Positions 1 through 8,524 of a stretch of 64,000 nt of DNA are shown piece by piece (the first letter of the stretch is position 1; each line of letters starts with the position of its first letter). A model generated the notes under the pieces. The model was not told the origin of the DNA, ran no database searches, and saw only the letters and a program-made list of their open reading frames with translations. Origin of the DNA: Pelagerythrobacter rhizovicinus (GTDB taxonomy: Bacteria > Pseudomonadota > Alphaproteobacteria > Sphingomonadales > Sphingomonadaceae); NCBI RefSeq assembly GCF_004135625.1, contig NZ_SDPV01000001.1, positions 866,501 through 930,500 of the forward strand. Direction: 5' to 3'. Made by a program: the position numbers and the translations under genes.

Positions 1-53
1 TCGTGCTGTTCGCGCCCGACAAGCCGGTGCCGAACGGCTCGCGCCTGTTCTAA
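1..53 (+). CDS. 3' end of an unidentified gene (partial)
   Basis: The first 53 bases read in one frame to a TAA at 51-53, giving the tail VLFAPDKPVPNGSRLF. The 5' part lies outside the window, so the family cannot be recognised. The reading is supported only by an open frame with the window's GC-rich codon style and by a stop that overlaps the stop of the opposite-strand cyclase gene by four bases. That tail-to-tail arrangement is common in this compact genome. It could also be chance, because the fragment is short. Confidence 0.4.
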   Translation, partial: VLFAPDKPVPNGSRLF

Positions 54-820
54 TCGTCGATCAGCGCCACGGCCCTGATCCAGCCGGCGCTGGCGCGCTC
101 GATCTTCACCGGGAAGCAGCTCACGGTGAAGCCGTGGCTCGGCAGGCGTTCGAGATTGGTGAGCTTCTCGATCTGGTAATAGGGCCGGATGCGGCCGGCC
201 TTGTGGCCTTCCCAGATGATCGAGGCATCGCGATTTTCCGCCCAGCGTCGGGCGGTATGACTGAAGGGCGCGTCCCAGCTCCAGGCGTCGGTGCCGACCA
301 CTTCGACGCCGCGCTCGGTCAGCCATAGCGTCGCTTCCGCGCCAAGGCCGACACCCTGATCGGTGAAGTTCTCGGTTCCATAGACCGCGCCCGACTGCAC
401 GAGCACGATGTCGAGCGGCCTGAGCGCGTAGCCGATCCGGTCGAGCTCAGCCTCGACTTCGGCCGCGCTCACCACGTGTCCGTGCGGCAGATGGCTGAAA
501 TCGAGCTTCACGCCCGGGCGGAAAAACCGGTCGAGCGGCGCCTCGTCGATGCTTGGGGCGGCCCGGGCGCCTTCGCTGGTGGTCGAGTGGTAATGCCACG
601 GCGCGTCCATGTGCGTGCCGTTATGCGTCGAGAGTTCGAGCATCTCGACCGCCCAGCCTTCACCGTCCGGCAGGTCGCTTTTCTCGAGCCCGGGGAAGAA
701 CATGGCGATCTGCTGCCAGGTATCCTCGTGCGTCATGTAGGTGATCTTCGGCCGCATGACCTCTGGGTCGGAGATGACCTCGTTGGTTATGGGGATCGAG
801 AGGTCTATGAAGCGGGTCAT
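50..820 (-). CDS. Cyclase-family hydrolase (kynurenine-formamidase-like fold)
   Basis: A 256-residue protein of the metal-dependent cyclase family (PF04199), which includes kynurenine formamidases and polyketide cyclases. The family signature HNGTHMDAPWHY is complete at residues 66-77, with likely metal or catalytic residues H66, H70, D72 and H76. The substrate cannot be told from sequence. The start was placed at MTRFIDLSIP because family members begin with a similar strand; the open frame continues upstream through repeat DNA and should not be counted. No kynurenine-pathway genes are nearby, so a specific formamidase role is not supported. Confidence 0.85.
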   Translation of the reverse strand: MTRFIDLSIPITNEVISDPEVMRPKITYMTHEDTWQQIAMFFPGLEKSDLPDGEGWAVEMLELSTHNGTHMDAPWHYHSTTSEGARAAPSIDEAPLDRFFRPGVKLDFSHLPHGHVVSAAEVEAELDRIGYALRPLDIVLVQSGAVYGTENFTDQGVGLGAEATLWLTERGVEVVGTDAWSWDAPFSHTARRWAENRDASIIWEGHKAGRIRPYYQIEKLTNLERLPSHGFTVSCFPVKIERASAGWIRAVALIDD

Positions 821-866
821 GTGGCGAGAGTGCGTTGGGCGGGAGGCAGGGTCAATCCCCACATAT

Positions 867-1010
867 CCTCCCCATTTTTGCGTCAGCACAAATGGGGAGG
901 TGGCAGACGCCGCAGGCGGCTGACGGAGGGGTTTGGAGTGCAGAAACCCCTCCACCACGAGCCGCTTCGCGTCTCGCGGTCTCCCTCCCCATCGCAAGAC
1001 GATGGGGAGG
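867..1010. repeat. Intergenic repeat made of three perfect hairpins
   Basis: Three perfect inverted repeats follow one another: CCTCCCCATTT (867-877) with AAATGGGGAGG (890-900); GGAGGGGTTT (925-934) with AAACCCCTCC (944-953); and CCTCCCCATCG (984-994) with CGATGGGGAGG (1000-1010). The first and third stems are near copies in the same order. The element fills the gap between the end of aroB and the start of the cyclase gene, both on the minus strand. It looks like a REP/BIME-type intergenic palindrome cluster and may also end aroB transcription. Confidence 0.75.
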
Positions 1011-1017
1011 ATCACGA

Positions 1018-2127
1018 TCAACCCGCCCGCAGCTCTTCGTTCAGGAACTCGCTAACGTCCGCCAGTTCAACGTCGCGAGCCACATGGGCGTCGCCGATCG
1101 CGCGCAGGAGGACGAAGGGCAGAGTGCCGGCGTCCATCTTCTTGTCGTGGAGCATGTGGTCCGCAAGGCGGCGGCCATCGCAGCCGAGGCCAAGAGCGGC
1201 GATCTCGCTCGGCAGACCCGCCGCATCGACGGCGCGCGTTACCCGCTCCGCGTCGGCATCGCTGATCTGGCCACGCCGTGCCGAATAGCGCGCGGCGAGC
1301 ACCATGCCGAGCGCAACGGCCTCTCCATGCAGCAGACGGTCGGAAAAGCCCGTTTCCGCTTCCAGCGCGTGGCCGAACGTATGGCCGAGGTTGAGCAGCG
1401 CGCGCCGGTCGGCGGTCTCGCGCTCGTCCTCCGCGACGATCCGCGCCTTGGCTGCGACGCTGGTGGCGACCGCGTACTCCAGCGGCGTGTCCTCGCGGGC
1501 GAGGACCGCTTTGCCGTTGGCTGCGAGCCAGTCGAAGAATTCGCGGTCGCCGAGCACGCCGTACTTAAGCACTTCGGCATAGCCGGCGCGCATCTCGCGG
1601 TCGGGCAGAGTATCGAGCGCGTCGAGGTCGGCCAGAACCAGCGAGGGCTGGTGAAACGCGCCGATCAGGTTCTTGCCCGCGCCGGTATTGATCGCGGTCT
1701 TGCCGCCTACCGAGCTGTCGACTTGCGCCAGCAGCGTTGTCGGCAACTGGATGAAGCCGCAGCCGCGCTTGAGGATTGCCGCAGCGAAGCCGACGAGATC
1801 GCCGATCACCCCGCCGCCCAGCGCCAGCACGTGATCGCCGCGCTCGACCTGTTCTGCCAGCAGCCAGTCGGTGACGCGCCGGAGATTCTCCCAGCTCTTT
1901 GCCGCTTCGCCTGGTTCGAGCACGAACCAGCGGGATTCGATGGCGGCATCGGCAAACGAGCTCTCGACGGCGTCACGCCAATGCTGCGCAACATTGCGGT
2001 CGGTGACGATCGGCACGCGGGGCTTGCGAAGCAGCGGCACACATTGCTGCGCGGCCCCATGCAGCAGGCCCTTGCCGATGCGCACCTCGTAGGATCGCCC
2101 ACCCAACTCCACGGGCACTACAGCCAT
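1018..2127 (-). CDS. aroB: 3-dehydroquinate synthase
   Basis: A 369-residue cytoplasmic enzyme converting DAHP to 3-dehydroquinate, the second step of the shikimate pathway; it needs NAD+ and a divalent metal. The NAD-binding stretch LALGGGVIGD is at residues 101-110, and LPTTLLAQVDSSVGGKTA at about 128-145. Metal ligands are expected at E185 (EVLKYG), in GHTFGHALE (H249/H253) and in LLHGEA (H267). The start MAVVPVELGG overlaps the aroK 3' end by 10 nt, so the pair is an operon (aroK-aroB) and probably translationally coupled. A longer reading upstream would run through aroK and is rejected. Confidence 0.97.
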   Translation of the reverse strand: MAVVPVELGGRSYEVRIGKGLLHGAAQQCVPLLRKPRVPIVTDRNVAQHWRDAVESSFADAAIESRWFVLEPGEAAKSWENLRRVTDWLLAEQVERGDHVLALGGGVIGDLVGFAAAILKRGCGFIQLPTTLLAQVDSSVGGKTAINTGAGKNLIGAFHQPSLVLADLDALDTLPDREMRAGYAEVLKYGVLGDREFFDWLAANGKAVLAREDTPLEYAVATSVAAKARIVAEDERETADRRALLNLGHTFGHALEAETGFSDRLLHGEAVALGMVLAARYSARRGQISDADAERVTRAVDAAGLPSEIAALGLGCDGRRLADHMLHDKKMDAGTLPFVLLRAIGDAHVARDVELADVSEFLNEELRAG

Positions 2128-2687
2128 CGATCGATCGCCTCCACTATGGCCATCGCCGTCTCGACGTGGGGCCCGTCCTCTCCCGTGACCCGGATCGGTG
2201 CCTGTGCATAGAACGGCTTGCGCTCCTGCAGCAGACGGGTGAGGATCTCGCGCGGATCGCCGTTGCGCAGCAGCGGGCGAACGTCGCGCCGCGCGGTGCG
2301 TTCGACCAGCGTTTCCACGTCGCAATCGATCCATACCGCAATCGCTTCCTCGAGGATCATCTTGCGAGTGGTGTCGTTGACGAATGCGCCGCCGCCGGTG
2401 GCTATCACGCCGTGACCTTCTTCGATCAATCGGGCGATTACGCGCCGCTCTCCATCGCGGAAGTAGTCCTCACCGAAACGGTCGAAGATCTCCGCGACGC
2501 ACATCTGAGCGGCATCCTCGATCGCCTCGTCCGCATCCACGAAGCTCTTGCCGAGCAAGGCCGCCAGCTTGCGTCCCACGGTGGACTTGCCCGCACCCAT
2601 CAGTCCGACCAATACCACGGGCCGATCGATCCGCCGCGCAATGCGGGCGATCTCGGCGTCGGTTCGTATTTCGGCCTCCTGGGTCAT
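2118..2687 (-). CDS. aroK: Shikimate kinase
   Basis: A 189-residue P-loop kinase that phosphorylates shikimate to shikimate 3-phosphate. The Walker A motif GLMGAGKST lies at residues 28-36, followed by the shikimate-binding DADE stretch (FVDADEAIED) and an RRDVRPLL lid segment. It is slightly longer than E. coli AroK because of an N-terminal helix of about 20 residues, usual in Alphaproteobacteria. The start MTQEAEIRTD was chosen because longer starts run into the promoter region shared with the divergent gene at 2766. It is first in the aroK-aroB operon. Confidence 0.96.
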   Translation of the reverse strand: MTQEAEIRTDAEIARIARRIDRPVVLVGLMGAGKSTVGRKLAALLGKSFVDADEAIEDAAQMCVAEIFDRFGEDYFRDGERRVIARLIEEGHGVIATGGGAFVNDTTRKMILEEAIAVWIDCDVETLVERTARRDVRPLLRNGDPREILTRLLQERKPFYAQAPIRVTGEDGPHVETAMAIVEAIDRWL

Positions 2688-2765
2688 TGCCGCTTCGCCT
2701 ATAGATGGGCTAGGTGCGGCGCAACTGTGCAAACGGACGGGCAAGAAGGGTCTGCTGGCTTGGCG

Positions 2766-2900
2766 ATGACAGGTAGGCGTATCGTATGGGCGGTGGCGGC
2801 GCTGGTCGCCGCGCTGCTGCTCTATGCCTGGATGGATGGCGGGGAAGAGCCGGTTCGGCCGATCGCCGAGTCAATCGACCTCCCGGAGACTGCGGAATGA
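2766..2900 (+). CDS. Small single-pass membrane protein, unknown function
   Basis: A 44-residue protein. A basic N-terminus (MTGRRIVW) leads into one hydrophobic helix at about residues 7-22 and an acidic, proline-containing tail of about 20 residues, predicted by the positive-inside rule to face the periplasm. The stop overlaps the start of the next gene in ATGA (2897-2900), so the two are probably translated together. The family is not recognised. Support comes from the coupled overlap and the clear membrane-segment pattern; a chance frame is possible. Confidence 0.6.
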   Translation: MTGRRIVWAVAALVAALLLYAWMDGGEEPVRPIAESIDLPETAE

Positions 2901-4726
2901 AGGCAATCCTCCTCGCCGGAGGCGCTGCGCTGACGCTCAGCTCCACTTTTGTGCTTGCGCAGAGCGCACCAGAGTCGCTGCTGCCGCCCGGATTCGACGA
3001 TCCGGCGCCGACGCCCAGCCCCAGCCCGACGCCTACTCCGCGCCCCACCGCCACCCGTACCGCGGCTCCGACACCAAGCGCGACCAGCACTCCCGTGATC
3101 CAGCCCCTGCCCGAGTTCGACGTAGCCGACATCGCATTGCCCGATGATCTGCCCTCGTTCGAAGAGCTCGAGGCGATGGACACCGACGAACTCGATGAAT
3201 TGCTCGGGCTCAAGCCGCGCTACGACATTCCGCCAGCCGCACGCCGTTCCCTGGCCGAGGTGGGTGTGCTTGCGCCGGAGGAGGGTGGGTTCGCAACCGC
3301 CTCGCTGGCCGGGCAGCCTGCCTCCCTCGTGCGCGCCGCGCTTGCCGGAACGCGTGGTCCGCTCGTGTCACGCTGGGGACACATCCTGCTTCGCCGAGCG
3401 CTGGCGAGCAGGCTTGCCGCGCCGGAGGGGATGGATGCGGTCGACTTTGCCGCACTGCGGGTCGAGACTCTCAACTCGATGGGTGAATACACGGCGGCCC
3501 GGGCCATTGCGCAGGACATCGACACCGGCAACTGGAATGGCGCGCTGACCGGCGCCGCACTGGATGCTTATGTTGCGACTGGCGACATCGTCGGCGCCTG
3601 TCCGGCGATCCAGCTTCAGGCGAGCGACCGCGACGAGGCGCGGTGGCAGCTCTGGCGTTCGATCTGCGCGGCTTTTGCCGGACAGGGCGTGCGCGCTGGA
3701 ACCGAGCTCACCCGCGCACTTTCACGCGGGACCGCTCCGGCGATCGACGTGCTGCTGGCGCAACGATACGCGGGTGCGGCGGGAGCAGGACGGCGCGCGG
3801 TGACTCTCGAATGGGACCAAGTGGACGAGATCACCCCATGGCGCTTTGCGCTCGCCGCAGCGGTCGGCGCGGAAATACCCGAGAATCTGCTGACGAACCC
3901 GGAGCCCTATTACCAGCGGGTTTCCGCGATTGCGTCGATGCTTGCGCCTGCGACGCGCGCGGCCGGTGCGGACCGGGCCGCGCGCGAAGGCATTCTCTCT
4001 GCCTCCGCCATGGTCGACCTCTACAGCCAGATCTACGCGGCGGAAGGGACCGAAGGCCCTGCCGTGGCGACGGCGGCAAGCCTGCGCGACGCTTATGTGG
4101 GCGAGCCCGCCGCGCGGCTCGCTGCCATGCAGGAAATCTGGGGTCCGTCGGATTCGCCCGCCTACGGGCGACTGGTGCTCACCGCCTACGCCGCGGCACG
4201 CATGCGACCGAGCGAGCAGTTCGCGGAGGCCGCGCCGCACCTGATTGCCTCCATGCTGGCCGCGGGGCTGGAGCGCGATGCCATGGAATGGGCGCCGGTC
4301 GTCGCGCAGGGAAGCCAGGGCTGGGCACTGCTGGCCCTGGCGCAGCCGGACCGGCAGGACTCCATTGGCGGCGGCCCGCTCGATACCTTCATCGACGCCG
4401 ACGAGAGTGCCGGACAGCGCAAGTCGCGCTTCCTCATCGCCGCGCTCGCGGGGCTGGGGCGGCTCGAAAGTGGCACTGCGCGGTCTTATTCGGAGCGTGT
4501 GGGGATCGACCTCTCGCACGAAACCAGATGGACGCGCACGATCGAGCGCGCGGCGGACGTCGACAACGCGGCGCTCGTTGCGCTGCTCGCGGGACTCGGC
4601 ATGCAGGGCGAGGGGTGGGACCGAATGACCGCGCGGCATCTGTTTCACATCGTATCGGCTCTCAACCGCGTCGGCCTCTCCGCCGAAGCGCGTATGATCG
4701 CTGCGGAGGCCGTGGCGCGGGCCTGA
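2897..4726 (+). CDS. Exported helical-repeat-like protein with Pro/Thr linker, unknown function
   Basis: A 609-residue protein. A signal peptide (MKAILLAGGAALTLSSTFVLA, cleavage near 21) is followed by a linker at about 33-66 made of repeated Pro-Thr and Pro-Ser steps, then an acidic segment and a long alanine-rich helical domain resembling TPR- or Sel1-like solenoids. No catalytic motif is visible. It is coupled on both sides: ATGA overlap with the 44-residue membrane protein, and TGATG overlap with xerD. The linker suggests a domain held away from an envelope anchor. It may be a periplasmic scaffold, but this is inference. Confidence 0.85.
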   Translation: MKAILLAGGAALTLSSTFVLAQSAPESLLPPGFDDPAPTPSPSPTPTPRPTATRTAAPTPSATSTPVIQPLPEFDVADIALPDDLPSFEELEAMDTDELDELLGLKPRYDIPPAARRSLAEVGVLAPEEGGFATASLAGQPASLVRAALAGTRGPLVSRWGHILLRRALASRLAAPEGMDAVDFAALRVETLNSMGEYTAARAIAQDIDTGNWNGALTGAALDAYVATGDIVGACPAIQLQASDRDEARWQLWRSICAAFAGQGVRAGTELTRALSRGTAPAIDVLLAQRYAGAAGAGRRAVTLEWDQVDEITPWRFALAAAVGAEIPENLLTNPEPYYQRVSAIASMLAPATRAAGADRAAREGILSASAMVDLYSQIYAAEGTEGPAVATAASLRDAYVGEPAARLAAMQEIWGPSDSPAYGRLVLTAYAAARMRPSEQFAEAAPHLIASMLAAGLERDAMEWAPVVAQGSQGWALLALAQPDRQDSIGGGPLDTFIDADESAGQRKSRFLIAALAGLGRLESGTARSYSERVGIDLSHETRWTRTIERAADVDNAALVALLAGLGMQGEGWDRMTARHLFHIVSALNRVGLSAEARMIAAEAVARA

Positions 4727-5604
4727 TGTCCTCGATCGAGGATTTTCTGGTCATGCTTGCCGCGGAGCGCGGCGCGGCGGCGAACACGCTCGCAGCCTAC
4801 CGCCGGGACCTGGAAGGCGCGGAAGAGGCGGTCGGGCCGCTCGAGCGTGCGGACCGCGGAGACTTGGCGCGCCTGGGCAGCGCGTGGTCCGCACTTGCGC
4901 CGTCCAGCGTAGCGCGAAAGTCCTCGGCGCTGCGGCAGTTCTACGGCTTCCTGGTCGATGAGGGCTTGCGCAGCGACGACCCGTCCGCAGCGCTACCCCG
5001 GCCTGCGGCGCGCCGTCCGTTGCCGAAAATCCTTTCGCATGGGGAGATCGAGGCGCTTTTCGCCCGGGCGGAGAACGAGGCGCAGGGGGACGAGCCGCGC
5101 GCGGTGCGTCTGCTGACGCTGCTTGAACTGCTTTACGGGTCGGGTCTGCGCGCGACCGAGCTCGTCTCGCTGCCCCTTTCGGCCGTGCCGCGCGATGCGC
5201 CGTTCCTGACTGTGACCGGCAAGGGCGGACAGGCGCGCATGGTCCCTGTCAGCGGCCGTGCGCGGCTGGCGATGTCGCGCTGGCTTCCGCTTCGGCCCGG
5301 GGGATCCAGACACCTCTTCCCGTCCCGCGCCGGCAAACATCTGACGCGCGTACGGCTGTTTCAGCTGCTCAAGGCGCTTGCGGCGCGTGCCGGGCTAGCG
5401 CCGGAAAAGATCAGCCCGCACGTGCTGCGCCACGCCTTTGCCACGCACCTGCTGGAAGGTGGGGCGGACCTACGCGTGCTGCAGACGCTGCTCGGCCACG
5501 CCGACATTGCAACCACGCAGATCTACACGCACGTGGACAGCGCACGGCTTGTAGCGCTGGTTAACGAGCGGCATCCCCTTGCCGTTCGCGGCCAGTCGGA
5601 CTAG
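4726..5604 (+). CDS. xerD: Tyrosine recombinase, XerD type
   Basis: A 292-residue site-specific recombinase resolving chromosome dimers at dif with a XerC partner. An N-terminal SAM-like core-binding domain (1-90) is followed by the catalytic domain with the full set R142 (GSGLRATEL), K166 (TGKGG), H232 and R235 (HVLRHAFATHL), H258 (LLGHA) and nucleophile Y267 (IYTHV). The start ATG overlaps the upstream stop by one base. XerD rather than XerC is inferred from the adjacency to accA seen in other Alphaproteobacteria. There is no sign of a mobile element, so this is the housekeeping enzyme. Confidence 0.9.
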   Translation: MSSIEDFLVMLAAERGAAANTLAAYRRDLEGAEEAVGPLERADRGDLARLGSAWSALAPSSVARKSSALRQFYGFLVDEGLRSDDPSAALPRPAARRPLPKILSHGEIEALFARAENEAQGDEPRAVRLLTLLELLYGSGLRATELVSLPLSAVPRDAPFLTVTGKGGQARMVPVSGRARLAMSRWLPLRPGGSRHLFPSRAGKHLTRVRLFQLLKALAARAGLAPEKISPHVLRHAFATHLLEGGADLRVLQTLLGHADIATTQIYTHVDSARLVALVNERHPLAVRGQSD

Positions 5605-5613
5605 CGCGGCCCG

Positions 5614-6561
5614 ATGATCTCCTATCTCGAATTCGAGAAACCGGTCGCGCAGCTCGATGCGCGTATCACTGAACTGCGCACTGCAGCCGAAGGCGACGAT
5701 GTCGATATTTCGGGCGAGCTCCAACGGCTCGAGCAGAAGAGCGCCGATCTTCTCGCCAGCACTTATGCCGCGCTGACGCCGTGGCAGAAGACGCAGGTAG
5801 CCCGTCATCCGGCACGGCCTCACTTCCGCGATTTCGTGGAGCACGCGTTCGAGGAGTTTATCCCCCTCGGCGGTGATCGCTACTATGGCGAGGACGAGGC
5901 GATCCTGGGCGGCTTCGCAAAGCTCGACGGGCGACGCGTGATGCTGATCGGACACGAGAAGGGGCACGACACCGAGACCCGCCTTCGGCACAACTTTGGC
6001 ATGGGCAAGCCCGAAGGATACCGCAAGGCGATCCGCCTGATGGAAATGGCCGGTCGCTTCGGTCTCCCGGTGGTGACGCTTGTCGATACGTCCGGTGCTT
6101 TCCCCGGGGTGGAAGCAGAGGAGCGGGGGCAGGCGGAAGCGATCGCGCGCTCGACCGAAGCATGTCTCGCGCTGCCCGTGCCGATGATCGCGACTATCGT
6201 GGGCGAGGGCGGATCGGGCGGCGCGGTCGCGCTGGCGAGCGCGGAGCGGGTGCTGATGCTCGAGCATGCCGTCTACTCGGTGATCTCGCCCGAAGGCTGC
6301 GCCTCGATCCTCTGGCGGACGGCGGAAAAGGCACCCGACGCGGCGGAAGCGATGAAAGTCACTGCGCAGCACCTTGAGCGGCTTGGGGTGATCGACCGCA
6401 TCGTTCCGGAGCCCATCGGGGGCGCGCACCGCGACCCCGCGGCCACGGCGCAAGCCTTGGGCCGCGTGATCGGCGAGGAGCTTGACGGGCTGTCCGCTTC
6501 TTCTCCCGACGAGCTCCGGCGCATGCGCGAGGAGCGGTTTCTGCAGATCGGCGGGACCTGA
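5614..6561 (+). CDS. accA: Acetyl-CoA carboxylase, carboxyltransferase subunit alpha
   Basis: A 315-residue subunit that, with AccD, transfers CO2 from carboxybiotin to acetyl-CoA to make malonyl-CoA, the first step of fatty acid synthesis. The length matches the family (about 315-320). The N-terminal helix MISYLEFEKPV, the GYRKAIRLMEMA stretch and the LVDTSGAFPG and EGGSGGA motifs are typical of AccA. It begins 10 nt after xerD and is likely in the same transcript. Confidence 0.97.
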   Translation: MISYLEFEKPVAQLDARITELRTAAEGDDVDISGELQRLEQKSADLLASTYAALTPWQKTQVARHPARPHFRDFVEHAFEEFIPLGGDRYYGEDEAILGGFAKLDGRRVMLIGHEKGHDTETRLRHNFGMGKPEGYRKAIRLMEMAGRFGLPVVTLVDTSGAFPGVEAEERGQAEAIARSTEACLALPVPMIATIVGEGGSGGAVALASAERVLMLEHAVYSVISPEGCASILWRTAEKAPDAAEAMKVTAQHLERLGVIDRIVPEPIGGAHRDPAATAQALGRVIGEELDGLSASSPDELRRMREERFLQIGGT

Positions 6562-6672
6562 CGAGTTCACTGCGTGCCAGCGGGAACCGAGGTCGCGTCA
6601 TTCGGGTTTATCGAAGCAGAATCAACCGCAGCGGCGGGTAGAGCGCCGCGCATGCCCGGAGGAGACATCGCA

Positions 6673-8145
6673 ATGCGTCCCCTGAAACCTGCAGCGCTAA
6701 CTTCCGTCGCGGCGCTTTCGCTGGCACTCGGCTCGTGCACCACGATGGGCAACATCCCCGGCCCGACGACACCGATCACCCAGTCCGAGGCGCAGATGGG
6801 CGCCGAGGCGCATCCCCAGCTGCTTGCGGAATTTGGCGGTGCGATGACCGGACCGCATGCGCAGTATGTCGAGCAGGTCGGGCGGAATATCGCCGTGCAA
6901 TCGGGCCTCGGCAATGCGCAGTCGGATTTCACCGTGACCCTGCTCAACAGCTCGGTCAACAATGCCTTCGCGATCCCCGGCGGCTACGTCTACACGACGC
7001 GCCAGCTCGTCACGCTGATGAACAACGAGGCGGAACTGGCCGGCGTGCTGGGGCACGAGGTCGGTCATGTGGCAGCCCGCCATTCGCAGCGTCGCCAGGC
7101 AACTGCTCAGCAGAACACGCTGCTCGGTGCGGCGGGTGCGATCCTGTCGGGTATTCTGCTGGGCGACAGCAGCATCGGCCAGCAGCTCTCGCAAGGCTTC
7201 CTGCAAGGCTCCCAGCTGCTGACGCTGCGGTTTTCGCGCAGCCAGGAACTCCAGGCGGACGAACTCGGTATCCAGTATCTCAATCGTGCCGGATACGATC
7301 CCCACGCGATGGCCACCGTGCTCGCCAGCCTCGCGGCGCAGAATGCGCTCGATGCCTCGCTGCAGGGGCGCGACGATGCGACGGTGCCCGAATGGGCCTC
7401 CACCCACCCCGATCCGGCCAGCCGGGTTCAGACGGCGCGGCAAAGGGCGGCGGGCGGTACCGGCGTCACCAATCGCGACACGTTTCTCACGCGGATCGAT
7501 GGGCTCGTCTACGGCGACGATCCGGAGCAGGGGATCATCGAGGGGCGGCAGTTCATCCATCCGGTGTTTCGCCTCTCGTTCACCGCCCCCCAGGGCTTCT
7601 ACATGGTGAACGGGACGCGTGCGGTCTCCATCAACGGCCAGAGCGGTCAGGGGCAGCTCAGCACCGGGCCTTACGATGGCAATCTGGACAACTACGTCCG
7701 CAGCGTATTTCGGGCGCTCGGCGGTAACCAGCAGACGCTGGCGCCGGCGAGCCTGGAGCGGACGACGGTGAACGGGATTCCCGCAGCCTACGGCACAGCT
7801 CGCGTCAACAGCGGCAACGGGCAGGTGGATGTGGTGGTCTTCGCCTACGAATTCTCGAACAACCAGGCGTTCCACTTCGCCACGATCAGCCAGGCCGGCC
7901 GTTCGGGCACTTTCACGCCGATGTTCAACTCGATGCGGCGGATCAGCCAAGCCGAGGCGAACCGGGTGGTGCCGCGGCGGATCGATGTGGTGACGGTACG
8001 CAGCGGAGACACGATTTCATCGCTCGCCAGCCGCATGGCCTTCGATAACGCGAAGGAGCAGCGCTTCCGCGTGCTTAACGGCCTCGGCTCGGGCGATACG
8101 CTGCGTGCCGGGCAGAAGGTGAAGATCGTGGTGCGGGGGAGCTAG
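6673..8145 (+). CDS. M48-family zinc metalloprotease lipoprotein with C-terminal LysM-like domain
   Basis: A 490-residue envelope protease. A lipoprotein signal ends at LGSC (C22). The M48 catalytic motif HEVGH is at 128-132, with a downstream glutamate in the SQELQADELG segment as third ligand. The last 50 residues resemble LysM (VRSGDTISSLASRM), which would bind peptidoglycan. The domain order is that of BepA/LoiP-like quality-control proteases. The start is set by the strong GGAGGAGA ribosome site at about 6658-6665; longer starts lack the lipobox position. It ends before a strong hairpin shared with the convergent pilin gene. Confidence 0.9.
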   Translation: MRPLKPAALTSVAALSLALGSCTTMGNIPGPTTPITQSEAQMGAEAHPQLLAEFGGAMTGPHAQYVEQVGRNIAVQSGLGNAQSDFTVTLLNSSVNNAFAIPGGYVYTTRQLVTLMNNEAELAGVLGHEVGHVAARHSQRRQATAQQNTLLGAAGAILSGILLGDSSIGQQLSQGFLQGSQLLTLRFSRSQELQADELGIQYLNRAGYDPHAMATVLASLAAQNALDASLQGRDDATVPEWASTHPDPASRVQTARQRAAGGTGVTNRDTFLTRIDGLVYGDDPEQGIIEGRQFIHPVFRLSFTAPQGFYMVNGTRAVSINGQSGQGQLSTGPYDGNLDNYVRSVFRALGGNQQTLAPASLERTTVNGIPAAYGTARVNSGNGQVDVVVFAYEFSNNQAFHFATISQAGRSGTFTPMFNSMRRISQAEANRVVPRRIDVVTVRSGDTISSLASRMAFDNAKEQRFRVLNGLGSGDTLRAGQKVKIVVRGS

Positions 8146-8175
8146 CTAGGAGCTAGCCGTCCGCCGCGCAAACAA

Positions 8176-8205
8176 AAGGGCGGCGGGATCGCTCCCGCCG
8201 CCCTT
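8176..8205. terminator. Bidirectional hairpin terminator
   Basis: AAGGGCGGCGGGA (8176-8188), TCGC loop, TCCCGCCGCCCTT (8193-8205): a perfect 13-bp stem. It lies between the convergent M48 protease and the Flp pilin gene. The plus strand has no T-run after the stem, but reading the minus strand the stem is followed by TTGTTTG, so it most clearly ends the pilin transcript. Confidence 0.8.
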
Positions 8206-8226
8206 CCGATGACAAACGCAACAGTT

Positions 8227-8403
8227 TTACTGGGGCTCGCCGGTTTGCATGGTCGTCGAGACCTCGCTGAAGGTGGAACCCAGCTGATCGCCGAGAGCGC
8301 TCATGGCGCCGATCGCGGCAACGGCGATGAGTGCGGCGATCAGGCCGTATTCGATGGCAGTGGCGCCCTGCTCGTCGCGGAGCAGCTTGTTGATGAACTT
8401 CAT
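8227..8403 (-). CDS. Flp/Fap-type pilin (copy 1)
   Basis: A 58-residue type IVb (Flp) prepilin. A short charged leader (MKFINKLLRDEQG) is followed by the processing and assembly motif ATAIEYGLIAALIAV; prepilin peptidase is expected to cut after G13. The start is fixed by AGGAGA on the minus strand 5-10 nt before the ATG. The tad secretion genes needed for assembly are not in this window. A second, more diverged pilin lies immediately upstream. Confidence 0.93.
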   Translation of the reverse strand: MKFINKLLRDEQGATAIEYGLIAALIAVAAIGAMSALGDQLGSTFSEVSTTMQTGEPQ

Positions 8404-8503
8404 GTCAGTCTCCTGGTTCAGTCTTCGATACCCGAACTCTTTCCTGCAACGCGGGAACGAGCAGTGAGCGGCAATAAGGGGAATGGCTTTATAAAGTGCT
8501 AAA

Positions 8504-8521
8504 GGTCGGGGCTCGCCGACC
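8504..8521 (-). terminator. Hairpin between the two pilin genes
   Basis: On the minus strand GGTCGG (8521-8516), a short loop, and CCGACC (8509-8504), followed by TTTAGCACTTTATAAAG. It lies just after the stop of pilin copy 2. It could be a partial terminator or mRNA-processing hairpin that sets different levels of the two pilins. The AT-rich stretch after it (8487-8503) could hold the promoter for copy 1. Confidence 0.45.
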
Positions 8522-8524
8522 ATC

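Noticed and set aside
4726-5604. Tyrosine recombinase as evidence for an integrated element
   Set aside because: Motifs, length and accA adjacency fit housekeeping XerD; no att repeats, cargo genes or composition change around it.
8453-8480. GGAAC element upstream of the first pilin
   Set aside because: No CGTT at 16-17 nt, and it points away from the pilin.
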